Origin: Actinomycetota bacterium
GTDB taxonomy: Bacteria > Actinomycetota > Humimicrobiia > Humimicrobiales > Humimicrobiaceae
DNA: 5,061 nt
Assembly (NCBI GenBank): GCA_018897225.1
Contig: JAHILC010000249.1
Span: 1-5,061, forward strand
Reading direction: 5' to 3'
Shown in pieces: positions 1-5,061 of this stretch. Position 1 is the first letter of the stretch; each line of letters begins with the position of its first letter. Below the pieces are notes generated by a model that was not told where the DNA came from, ran no database searches, and saw only the letters and a program-made list of their open reading frames with translations. Made by a program: the position numbers and the translations under genes.

Positions 1-1
1 G

Positions 2-109
2 GGAGGAGGCTATATACTTGCTACATGCAGCGAGATTCACAATGCGTGTAAATTGGAAAATATAGTAGCAATGGTAGAAACAGTTTGGGAGTATGGGAGA
101 TACAAATAA
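2..109 (+). CDS. URO-D (uroporphyrinogen decarboxylase)-like protein, C-terminal fragment
   Basis: This is the 3' end of a gene that begins before the window. The readable part is 35 codons ending in TAA at 107-109. It starts GGGYILATCSEIHN and ends with an ENIVAMVETVWEYGRYK tail. The pattern of Gly-Gly, a hydrophobic strand, a His about ten residues on, then ENI-x-AMVE-x-V-x-EYG is typical of the last strand and helix of URO-D family proteins. That family includes heme-pathway HemE and the MtaA/MtbA-type methyltransferases that move methyl groups between corrinoid proteins and thiol cofactors. A copy next to sugar genes is more likely a methyltransferase-like or uncharacterised member than the housekeeping HemE, but that is inference. 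The catalytic part lies outside the window, so the activity cannot be judged. It shares its direction with the isomerase-like gene 157 bp downstream. Confidence 0.65.
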   Translation, partial: GGGYILATCSEIHNACKLENIVAMVETVWEYGRYK

Positions 110-266
110 TATTATAAAAATTTGAAGTTACTGGTTTATTTATATATTTATGATAGATTAGGTTTCCTTCCCTATGCTGTTATATATTTTAAGAATATTA
201 TTAAGCTACTAACCAAGAAAGTTTTATTTGTTTTATAAACTATAATGTTAAGAAGAGGAGGTATAA
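110..266 (+). promoter_or_regulatory. Intergenic region ahead of the fucose-isomerase-like gene; possible extended -10 promoter
   Basis: These 157 bp are very AT-rich and hold no gene and no convincing terminator for the URO-D-like gene. The best promoter candidate is an extended -10 element, TG-T-TATATA at 178-186, about 70 bp before the ribosome-binding site. The matching -35 position (158-163, TTAGGT) is poor. A perfect TATAAT at 241-246 lies too close to the Shine-Dalgarno sequence to be useful. At 221-239 the sequence GTTTTATTTGTTTTATAAA shares pieces with the operator-like repeat at 1826-1861, including the 10-mer GTTTTATAAA at 230-239, but lacks its CG centres. Read-through from the upstream gene is also possible. 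Confidence 0.25.
256..261 (+). promoter_or_regulatory. Ribosome-binding site of the fucose-isomerase-like gene
   Basis: AGGAGG is a perfect Shine-Dalgarno match, 5 nt before the ATG at 267. It fixes the start of the gene without a credible competitor and predicts strong translation. Confidence 0.85.
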
Positions 267-1697
267 ATGAGTCAGAAGCAAGATCTTTTAATAGGCTATG
301 CACCAACAAGGAGAAATGTTTTCAGTAGGGAAGATGCACTGAAATATAAAGTTAAAACTCTGGATAAAATAAAATCATTTGGCTATCAGATTATAGACAT
401 AGAGGATATAAATAGTGAGGGACTACTATTGTCAGATGGTGATATAAATAAGGTAGTGAAAAAATTTAAAGAAAAAAATGTTGACTGTATATTTTCTCCT
501 CACTGTAATTTTGGAACAGAAAACGTAGTAGCGAAAGTAGCGAAGGAGGTTGGAAAACCATTTCTACTTTGGGGTCCAAGGGATGAAGCTCCTTTACCTG
601 ATGGTTCAAGACTTAGAGATAGCCAGTGCGGCCTTTTTGCTACAAGCAAAATACTTCAGAGATTAAATGTTCCATTTAGTTACATAATTAACTCAAGGAT
701 TGATAGTGAAGTTTTTAAAAGGGGATTTAATAATTTTACTAGGGCTGCTAATGTGGTAAAAAGTTTTGGGAACTTAAAAATTGGACAAATAGGAGTAAGA
801 CCAGGAGATTTTTGGTCAGTAATATGTAATGAAGGAGAACTCTTAGAAAAATTTAATATTGAGATCGTACCTTTTAACTTAATAGATATAGTAAAAAAAG
901 TTAGGGAGTATGTAAATAATCCAACTGATAGTTTCAATGAAACATTAAATTTTATCAAAGAAAATATGAAAGTAGAAACAACTGAAGAAGAATTGAGAAG
1001 CATAGTTGGTTTAAAAGAAACTTTAAAAACTATTGCAATAGAACAGGGAATTTCTGCGTTTGCAATTCAGTGCTGGACTTCTCTTCAAGATATGATAGGC
1101 GTAGTTCCATGTCTTGCAAATGCATTACTGTTTGATGAGAAAATACCAGTTGCCTGTGAAACTGATATATGTGGTGCGGTAACTTCTGTGATAACTCAAG
1201 CAGCAAATTTTGATGGAGATTCTGTATTCTTTGCAGATATAACTGTCAGGCATCCTGAAGATGATAATGCCGAACTTCTATGGCATTGTGGCCCTTTTCC
1301 ATTTTCATTAAAAAAAGAAGGTGAGGAAGCAATTATTTCAAAACATTTTATATTAGATGGAAATCCATCAGGTACCTGTAATTGGGAAATTAAAGGTGGA
1401 GATATATCAATAGTAAGATTTGATGGAATAAATGGAAAATATTCTTTGTTTGTTGGTCATTGTAAAGGAACAACTGGTCCAAAGAATAAGGGTACATATA
1501 TATGGATAAAAGTAAATGATTGGAGTGAGTGGGAGGAAAAATTAATATATGGTCCATATATTCATCATGTAGCTGGAGTTCATGGTAAGATAGCACCAGT
1601 GCTATATGAAGCAATCAGGTATATTGATGGACTGGAATTAGACTTAGTTGACCCAACTGAAAGAGAAATTAAAAATTTGTTAATTCATAAGAATTGA
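267..1697 (+). CDS. L-fucose/L-arabinose isomerase family protein, substrate unknown
   Basis: The 476-residue cytoplasmic protein has the layout of the L-fucose/L-arabinose isomerase fold, metal-dependent enzymes that interconvert aldoses and ketoses. The N-terminal part (about 1-170) looks like a Rossmann-type domain, with strands such as LLIGYAP and VDCIFSPH and a PFLLWGPRDEAP loop at 98-109. The C-terminal half has a plausible metal site: Glu298 in VACETDICG, Asp324 in FFADITV, and a histidine cluster near the end (His433, His434, His439 in GPYIHHVAGVHG). The order and Glu-Asp spacing resemble Glu337/Asp361/His528 of E. coli FucI as I remember them. It is shorter than FucI (591 aa) and close in length to AraA (about 500 aa), but resembles neither closely enough for a gene symbol. 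The start is fixed by the AGGAGG at 256. There is no signal peptide or membrane segment. The rhamnose genes downstream suggest a deoxy-sugar or modified sugar as substrate. The family is fairly sure; the substrate is not known. Confidence 0.8.
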   Translation: MSQKQDLLIGYAPTRRNVFSREDALKYKVKTLDKIKSFGYQIIDIEDINSEGLLLSDGDINKVVKKFKEKNVDCIFSPHCNFGTENVVAKVAKEVGKPFLLWGPRDEAPLPDGSRLRDSQCGLFATSKILQRLNVPFSYIINSRIDSEVFKRGFNNFTRAANVVKSFGNLKIGQIGVRPGDFWSVICNEGELLEKFNIEIVPFNLIDIVKKVREYVNNPTDSFNETLNFIKENMKVETTEEELRSIVGLKETLKTIAIEQGISAFAIQCWTSLQDMIGVVPCLANALLFDEKIPVACETDICGAVTSVITQAANFDGDSVFFADITVRHPEDDNAELLWHCGPFPFSLKKEGEEAIISKHFILDGNPSGTCNWEIKGGDISIVRFDGINGKYSLFVGHCKGTTGPKNKGTYIWIKVNDWSEWEEKLIYGPYIHHVAGVHGKIAPVLYEAIRYIDGLELDLVDPTEREIKNLLIHKN

Positions 1698-1766
1698 GCA
1701 TATCTACGCACTACAATTGGTTCTCGTGATTAACCACTAAGTTCAATAATTTCGTTTAGATTCTAA

Positions 1767-1795
1767 ATAAAGCAATTCAACATAAAGCAATTCAA
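1767..1795 (+). repeat. Tandem 14-bp direct repeat just upstream of the rha -35 box
   Basis: ATAAAGCAATTCAA occurs exactly at 1767-1780 and again at 1782-1795, so the period is 15 bp with a single C between the copies. The second copy ends 4 bp before the -35 hexamer at 1800, which is where an activator would sit. A degraded third copy (11 of 14 matching) lies at 1951-1964. The repeat itself is certain; a role in regulation is inference. Confidence 0.85.
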
Positions 1796-1799
1796 AATA

Positions 1800-1828
1800 T
1801 TGACAAATAAGTTAAAATATTATAAATT
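1800..1828 (+). promoter_or_regulatory. Probable sigma-A promoter of the rhaA-rhaB genes
   Basis: A perfect -35 box, TTGACA, lies at 1800-1805. For the -10 box there are two choices: TATAAA at 1821-1826 (5 of 6 matches, short 15-bp spacer) or TAAATT at 1823-1828 (4 of 6, ideal 17-bp spacer). Transcription would start near 1833-1836, inside the inverted repeat, so a repressor bound there would block initiation. It is the best promoter in the window and faces rhaA and rhaB. Confidence 0.7.
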
Positions 1829-1861
1829 TATAAAACGTTTTATTAAAAACGTTTTATAAAT
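1826..1861. promoter_or_regulatory. Double-core inverted repeat, probable LacI-family operator
   Basis: Two perfect 16-bp arms (1826-1841 and 1846-1861) flank a 4-bp ATTA spacer. Each arm holds its own small palindrome: TAAAACGTTTTA centred between 1836 and 1837, and AAAACGTTTT centred between 1850 and 1851. The two CG centres are 14 bp apart. A-rich/CG/T-rich palindromes are typical LacI-family operators. The position over the -10 box and start site fits repression, presumably relieved by a rhamnose-derived inducer. The outer TG/CA pairs that mark CcpA cre sites are missing, so a local regulator is more likely than general catabolite control. The regulator gene is not in the window. The element could also fold as an AU-rich RNA hairpin. 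Confidence 0.6.
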
Positions 1862-1886
1862 AATTGTTTAAAAGGAAGATAATAAT

Positions 1887-1994
1887 TTGGGTAAAACATT
1901 CATAAGTTTGGAAATAGTACAAAGACGTTTATTTGGAACATTTATGCTTGATAAAGCAAATCTTGATTTTTATCATAGAGAAGTTAGGGATTGA
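1887..1994 (+). other. Possible 35-codon leader peptide or gene remnant
   Basis: A TTG at 1887 follows an AAAGGAAG stretch (1871-1878) at workable distance and opens a 35-codon frame ending at TGA 1992. The product begins GKTFISLEIVQRRLFG and ends YHREVRD. I do not recognise it. Stops follow in the same frame at 2001, 2004 and 2097, and this frame is also the rhaA frame. It sits just after the operator, so it would be the first thing translated on the rha transcript. It may be a real small peptide, the degraded remnant of a gene once in the operon, or chance. Confidence 0.2.
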
Positions 1995-2132
1995 ATTAGA
2001 TAGTGAATGCAAGTCGTGGAGGTTAATAATAAGTTAAATAAATTCAAGTTAAAAATATTTTTAAAAGATAGTTCTAATAAAGCTTATCTTAAGAAATGAT
2101 TGGGTATAAGTATAAATAAGAGAAGTATTAGC

Positions 2133-2136
2133 AGGA
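2133..2136 (+). promoter_or_regulatory. Ribosome-binding site that selects the GTG start of rhaA
   Basis: AGGA, within GCAGGATAAAG, stands 5 nt before the GTG at 2142. The other in-frame start, a TTG at 2100 directly after a TGA stop, has no purine-rich site before it. The GTG also gives an N-terminus of the length seen in other RhaA proteins. Confidence 0.6.
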
Positions 2137-2141
2137 TAAAG

Positions 2142-3404
2142 GTGAATACAAAAATAAAAGAAGCATATGAACTGGCAAGAAAGCAGTATGCGAAATATGG
2201 AATGGATACAGATGATGTACTAAATAAATTAAAAGACATTCCTGTTTCCATTAACTGCTGGCAGGGAGATGACGTAGGAGGATTTGAGGGCACAAGGGAT
2301 ATACTTTCGGGTGGTGGTATACTATCTACAGGAAACTATCCTGGAAAAGCAAAAAATATAAATGAGCTTAGATCTGATATTGAAAAAACCTTTTCACTGG
2401 TACCTGGTAGAAAAAGATTAAATCTTCATGCAATATATGGTGATTTTAAAGGGAAAGTAATTAACAGGAATGAAATTTTACCAGAGCATTTTTCTAGTTG
2501 GATAGACTGGGCGAAAAAGCAGGGTATAGGTTTAGACTTTAATCCTACTTTATTTTCACATCCAATGGCAGATAGCAGATTTACTTTATCAAGCAGTGAT
2601 GAAAAAATAAGAAAGTTTTGGGTAGAACACGTGAAGAGATGCAGGGATATATCAAACTACATTGGAAAGGAGTTAAAAAATAGATGCATCTGCAATATCT
2701 GGATTCCAGATGGGTCAAAAGATCTAACAGTAAGCAGGCTAAAGCATAGGGAAATTTTAAAAAAATCACTGGACGAAATATTTAATGTTTCCTATCCTGA
2801 GAAAAATATGCTTGATTCTTTAGAAAGTAAGCTATTTGGCATTGGACTTGAAGCATATACAGTAGGATCACATGAATTTTATTTAAGCTATGCTGTAAAA
2901 AAAGATAAACTTATTACTTTTGATACAGGACACTTCCATCCAACAGAGATTGTCTCGGATAAATTGTCAGCAGTATTACATTTTGTAAAAGGGATTCTAC
3001 TTCATATAAGCAGAGGTGTTAGGTGGGATAGTGATCATGTGCCAATATTAACAGAAGAACTTATAGCCATTATGGCTGAAATTGTAAGAGCAGATGCACT
3101 TTCTAAAGTATATATAGCTACAGATTTTTTTGATGGTTCTATTAATAGAATAGGTGCCTGGGTTATTGGTGCAAGGGCAGTACTAAAATCACTGCTTATT
3201 GCACTGCTTGAGCCAACCCATATCCTTAAAAGTTATGAAGAAAGTGGCAACTTATTTGCAAGGCTTGGGTTTTTAGAGGCTTTAAAATCTATGCCATTTG
3301 GTGCAGTTTGGGATTATTATTGTGAATCCATGGGGGTTTTAACTGAAACAGAATGGATTGATGAAGTTTTAAAATATGAAAAAGAAGTGACATCAAAGAG
3401 ATAA
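2142..3404 (+). CDS. rhaA: L-rhamnose isomerase
   Basis: RhaA converts L-rhamnose to L-rhamnulose in the cytoplasm, the first step of phosphorylative rhamnose catabolism, and needs Mn2+. From GTG 2142 the protein has 420 residues, against 419 in E. coli. Family hallmarks are clear: SINCWQGDD near residue 36, GGGILSTGNYPGKA near 57, LNLHAIYGDF near 93, GLDFNPTLFSHP near 130, NIWIPDGSKD near 185, and DTGHFHPTE with VRWDSDH. His264, Asp296 and Asp298 match the E. coli metal ligands His262, Asp294 and Asp296 as I recall them, a constant two-residue shift that supports the GTG start. The TTG at 2100 would add 14 non-family residues. Oddities are SRGVRWDSDH where SRPVRWDSDH is usual, and FFDGSINRIGAW where FFDASINRIAAW is usual; neither change removes a ligand. 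rhaB follows after 81 bp. All 20 arginines use AGA or AGG. Confidence 0.95.
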   Translation: MNTKIKEAYELARKQYAKYGMDTDDVLNKLKDIPVSINCWQGDDVGGFEGTRDILSGGGILSTGNYPGKAKNINELRSDIEKTFSLVPGRKRLNLHAIYGDFKGKVINRNEILPEHFSSWIDWAKKQGIGLDFNPTLFSHPMADSRFTLSSSDEKIRKFWVEHVKRCRDISNYIGKELKNRCICNIWIPDGSKDLTVSRLKHREILKKSLDEIFNVSYPEKNMLDSLESKLFGIGLEAYTVGSHEFYLSYAVKKDKLITFDTGHFHPTEIVSDKLSAVLHFVKGILLHISRGVRWDSDHVPILTEELIAIMAEIVRADALSKVYIATDFFDGSINRIGAWVIGARAVLKSLLIALLEPTHILKSYEESGNLFARLGFLEALKSMPFGAVWDYYCESMGVLTETEWIDEVLKYEKEVTSKR

Positions 3405-3420
3405 TCTATTCAAATGTAGA

Positions 3421-3438
3421 TAATAATAATTATTATTA
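3421..3438. repeat. 18-bp perfect AT-only palindrome between rhaA and rhaB
   Basis: TAATAATAATTATTATTA is its own reverse complement, 16 bp after the rhaA stop. Being made only of A and T, it would be a weak RNA hairpin and is not followed by a T-run, so it is not a convincing terminator. It may arise from simple triplet repetition. Confidence 0.55.
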
Positions 3439-3451
3439 GTAATTTTTATAA

Positions 3452-3471
3452 ATTAATTCAGATGAATTAAT
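3452..3471 (+). other. Small hairpin just before the rhaB ribosome-binding site
   Basis: ATTAATTC (3452-3459) pairs with GAATTAAT (3464-3471) around an AGAT loop. The 8-bp stem ends 4 nt before the AGGAG of rhaB. It could limit mRNA decay or tune rhaB translation relative to rhaA. The pairing is plain in the sequence; the function is a guess. Confidence 0.4.
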
Positions 3472-3475
3472 AGTC

Positions 3476-3480
3476 AGGAG
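3476..3480 (+). promoter_or_regulatory. Ribosome-binding site of rhaB
   Basis: AGGAG stands 5 nt before the ATG at 3486. The start gives an N-terminus beginning directly with the kinase fold (KNYLIFDFGASNGR), as expected. Confidence 0.8.
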
Positions 3481-3485
3481 CGATC

Positions 3486-4967
3486 ATGGCTTTTAAAAAC
3501 TACCTAATTTTTGACTTTGGAGCAAGCAATGGACGTTCTGTCATAGCACGATTTGATGGTAACAAATTTGATATGGAAGTAACTCACAGATTCGATAATA
3601 GACCTGTGTATGCAGCAGGGACTCTCTACTGGGACATACTCAGGCTTTACTCGGAATTAATGGTTGGAATTCAATCTTCAGTAAAAAAATACAAGAATAT
3701 AACATCTATGGCACTTGATACCTGGGGGGCTGATTTTGGGTTTATTGACAGCAATGGAAAACTCATTTCAAATCCTGTTCACTACCGGGATGAAAAAAGA
3801 AAAGTTGATGCTAATAGCCTATATAAGATTATTTCCAGAGAAGAATTATTTGAACTTACTGGTGCTACAATTACACCTATATTTGACCTGTTTCATTTAT
3901 ATTCTTTAAAACTGCAGAATGCCCCGGAATTTGTAAATGGGGATAGATTTCTAACTATGCCTGATATATTTAACTATTTTTTAACTGGCAGAGTCTATAA
4001 TGAATATACAAGAATAACAACCAGTGTGATGTATAACCAAAAGGAAGGTAGATGGGAGAATAAAATATTTGACAGGTTAGATCTTCCCAGAGATATATTT
4101 TCCGAGATCATTATGCCGGGGGAAGAAATTGATAATATTTCAAATAATGTATGCAGTGAATTAGAAATAGAAACTATACCGGTAATAGCTCCTGCGGCAC
4201 ATGATACACCCTCGGCAGTTGCCGGTATACCTGTAGTGAGCAAAAATAAGAATTGGGCATTTATAAGCATGGGAACCTGGTGCATAATTGGTCAGGAGAC
4301 AGAAAGTCCTATAATAAATGACCAGGCTTTTAATGCTGATTTTTCAAATGAAGGTGGAGTAGAAGGAATAAATTTATTTGTTAAACATATAACCGGGCTC
4401 TGGATAATTCAACAGTGCAGGGAAAAATGGATTAAAGATAGCAGTAGGCCCATATCCTGGGATGAAATAGTTAAGCTGTCTTCTGCTGCTGAACCTTTTA
4501 AATCATTTATTAATGTCAATGATCTGATATTTTCAAAACCTCAAGTAGATATGCCTGAAACAATAAGTAAATATTGTAAAGAGAAAGGCCAGGGTGTTCC
4601 GGGAAGCATAGGTGAGATTGCAAGATGCATATATGAGAGTTTAGCATTGCGGTTTAAGTATAATCTTAGTCTGCTTGAAAAAATAACCGGTGAAAAAATA
4701 GAATTACTTCATATTGTAGGCGGGGGTACTAAAAACAAGCTGCTATGCCAGTGGACTGCAGATGCAACTGGGGTCCCAGTAATTGCTGGTCCTACGGAGA
4801 CCACTTCAGTTGGAAATCTACTGATGCAGCTTAAGGCATCAGGTGAGATAAAAACTTTAGATGAGGGAAGGAAGATATCCCTGAATTCTTCTGAAGTAAC
4901 TAATTATAAGCCTAAGGATGGGGACAGATGGAGTGAAGAATATAGCAGGTATCTAAAAATATTATAA
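3486..4967 (+). CDS. rhaB: Rhamnulokinase (L-rhamnulose kinase), FGGY family
   Basis: RhaB uses ATP to convert L-rhamnulose to L-rhamnulose 1-phosphate in the cytoplasm. The 493-residue length fits the family (E. coli 489). The two actin-like FGGY domains show in order: the phosphate-binding loop DFGASNGR at 10-17, LDTWGADFGFID at 77-88 and NPVHYRDEK at 96-104, which are characteristic of rhamnulokinases within the FGGY family, then AAHDTPSAV at 237-245 with Asp240 as the likely catalytic base. The C-terminal domain has SMGTWCIIG at 261-269 and the adenosine motif HIVGGGTKNKLL at 409-420, followed by TADATGVPVIAGPTETTSVGNLL. All expected motifs are intact. The gene lies 81 bp after rhaA with its own strong ribosome-binding site and is probably co-transcribed from the promoter at 1800. 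Unlike the two genes upstream it uses a few CGN arginine codons (Arg17, Arg22, Arg101, Arg389). Fuculokinase or xylulokinase is unlikely given the rhamnulokinase-type motifs and the neighbour. Confidence 0.95.
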   Translation: MAFKNYLIFDFGASNGRSVIARFDGNKFDMEVTHRFDNRPVYAAGTLYWDILRLYSELMVGIQSSVKKYKNITSMALDTWGADFGFIDSNGKLISNPVHYRDEKRKVDANSLYKIISREELFELTGATITPIFDLFHLYSLKLQNAPEFVNGDRFLTMPDIFNYFLTGRVYNEYTRITTSVMYNQKEGRWENKIFDRLDLPRDIFSEIIMPGEEIDNISNNVCSELEIETIPVIAPAAHDTPSAVAGIPVVSKNKNWAFISMGTWCIIGQETESPIINDQAFNADFSNEGGVEGINLFVKHITGLWIIQQCREKWIKDSSRPISWDEIVKLSSAAEPFKSFINVNDLIFSKPQVDMPETISKYCKEKGQGVPGSIGEIARCIYESLALRFKYNLSLLEKITGEKIELLHIVGGGTKNKLLCQWTADATGVPVIAGPTETTSVGNLLMQLKASGEIKTLDEGRKISLNSSEVTNYKPKDGDRWSEEYSRYLKIL

Positions 4968-4998
4968 AAATTTAATTATAGAATTTTATAGTTAATTT
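4968..4998 (+). terminator. Weak AT-rich hairpin after rhaB, doubtful terminator
   Basis: The strand 4968-4980 can pair with 4987-4998 around a GAATTT loop, with one bulge and one G-U pair. It begins immediately after the rhaB stop, but the stem has almost no G-C pairs and is followed by GCCTTTTAG instead of a proper T-run. Read-through into downstream genes is likely. Confidence 0.2.
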
Positions 4999-5028
4999 GC
5001 CTTTTAGAATAAATATATGATAGTTTTA

Positions 5029-5058
5029 CTGATAATCTAAAATCCCGGTACTTATAAT
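5029..5058 (+). promoter_or_regulatory. Possible promoter at the right edge
   Basis: CTGATA (5029-5034, 4 of 6 matches to a -35 box) and a perfect TATAAT (5053-5058) are 18 bp apart. In such AT-rich DNA the -10 match alone means little, and the gene it would serve is outside the window. Confidence 0.25.
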
Positions 5059-5061
5059 TGA

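Larger units (their letters stand above)
1698..2141 (+). other. 444-bp intergenic regulatory and leader region before rhaA
   Basis: From left to right: 1698-1766 has no clear signal and no strong terminator for the preceding gene, only a 5-bp TGGTT/AACCA stem with no T-run. Then come the 14-bp tandem repeat (1767-1795), the promoter (1800-1828) and the double-core inverted repeat (1826-1861). From about 1860 to 2141 lies a leader of roughly 280 nt. It contains a possible 35-codon frame at 1887-1994, a second 30-codon frame at 2007-2099 (ATG, no good ribosome-binding site), a GGAGG at 2018-2022 with no start codon behind it, and an all-AT 16-bp palindrome at 2049-2064. I see no recognisable riboswitch. 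The leader is either a regulatory RNA or the remains of a lost gene. Confidence 0.6.

Noticed and set aside
241..246. Perfect TATAAT as the promoter of the fucose-isomerase-like gene
   Set aside because: Transcription would start around 253, on top of the Shine-Dalgarno sequence, and no -35 box sits 16-18 bp upstream.
680..1003. Antisense open frame inside the fucose-isomerase-like gene
   Set aside because: Low-complexity Leu/Ser/Ile-rich translation with no recognisable domain, fully inside a well-supported gene. The same holds for the antisense frames at 1390-1614, 2581-2769 and 3995-4285.
1830..1857. CcpA cre site
   Set aside because: The AAAACGTTTT core fits, but the outer TG and CA positions of the cre consensus are absent in both cores, so a local LacI-type regulator is preferred.
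1826..1861. Inverted repeat as a terminator for the upstream gene
   Set aside because: Only one G-C step per arm and no T-run after it; its location over the -10/+1 of a perfect -35 promoter fits an operator better.
2018..2022. GGAGG as the ribosome-binding site of a small gene
   Set aside because: No ATG, GTG or TTG follows at a usable distance.
2049..2064. 16-bp palindrome TTAAAAATATTTTTAA as an operator
   Set aside because: It contains only A and T in an AT-rich leader, where such palindromes are common by chance, and has no promoter beside it.
2100..2141. TTG at 2100 as the rhaA start
   Set aside because: It directly follows a stop codon, has no ribosome-binding site, and adds 14 residues not expected in RhaA. 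GTG 2142 fits the family length and has an AGGA before it.

Overview
The window is AT-rich with strong purine-rich ribosome-binding sites, and arginine is written almost only as AGA/AGG. This points to a low-GC Firmicute, most likely a Clostridia-type anaerobe; the species cannot be named from the sequence alone. It is a deoxy-sugar catabolic locus with every gene on the + strand.

Layout. Positions 2-109 hold the last 35 codons of a gene that looks like a uroporphyrinogen-decarboxylase (URO-D) family protein. After a 157-bp gap, 267-1697 encodes a 476-residue protein of the L-fucose/L-arabinose isomerase fold. A 444-bp gap (1698-2141) follows and is the main regulatory region. It holds a tandem 14-bp repeat (1767-1795), a perfect TTGACA -35 box at 1800 with -10 candidates 15-17 bp downstream, and a 36-bp inverted repeat (1826-1861) containing two AAAACGTTTT cores of the kind LacI-family regulators bind. 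About 280 nt of leader with short unexplained open frames comes next. L-rhamnose isomerase (rhaA, GTG start at 2142, 420 aa) and rhamnulokinase (rhaB, 3486-4967, 493 aa) follow, separated by 81 bp with two small AT-rich inverted repeats. The last 94 bp are non-coding and hold a weak hairpin and a possible -10 box for whatever lies beyond.

How the genes work together. RhaA converts L-rhamnose to L-rhamnulose and RhaB phosphorylates it to L-rhamnulose 1-phosphate. The aldolase that would finish the pathway, the sugar transporter, the mutarotase and the regulator are not in the window. The fucose-isomerase-like protein probably acts on a related sugar, but its substrate is not evident. Its pairing with a URO-D-like gene is the least explained part of the locus.

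I see no mobile element, CRISPR array, tRNA or rRNA. The enzymes belong to known families. The most interesting material is the 1767-2141 regulatory stretch and the URO-D/fucose-isomerase-like pair, not a clearly new system.
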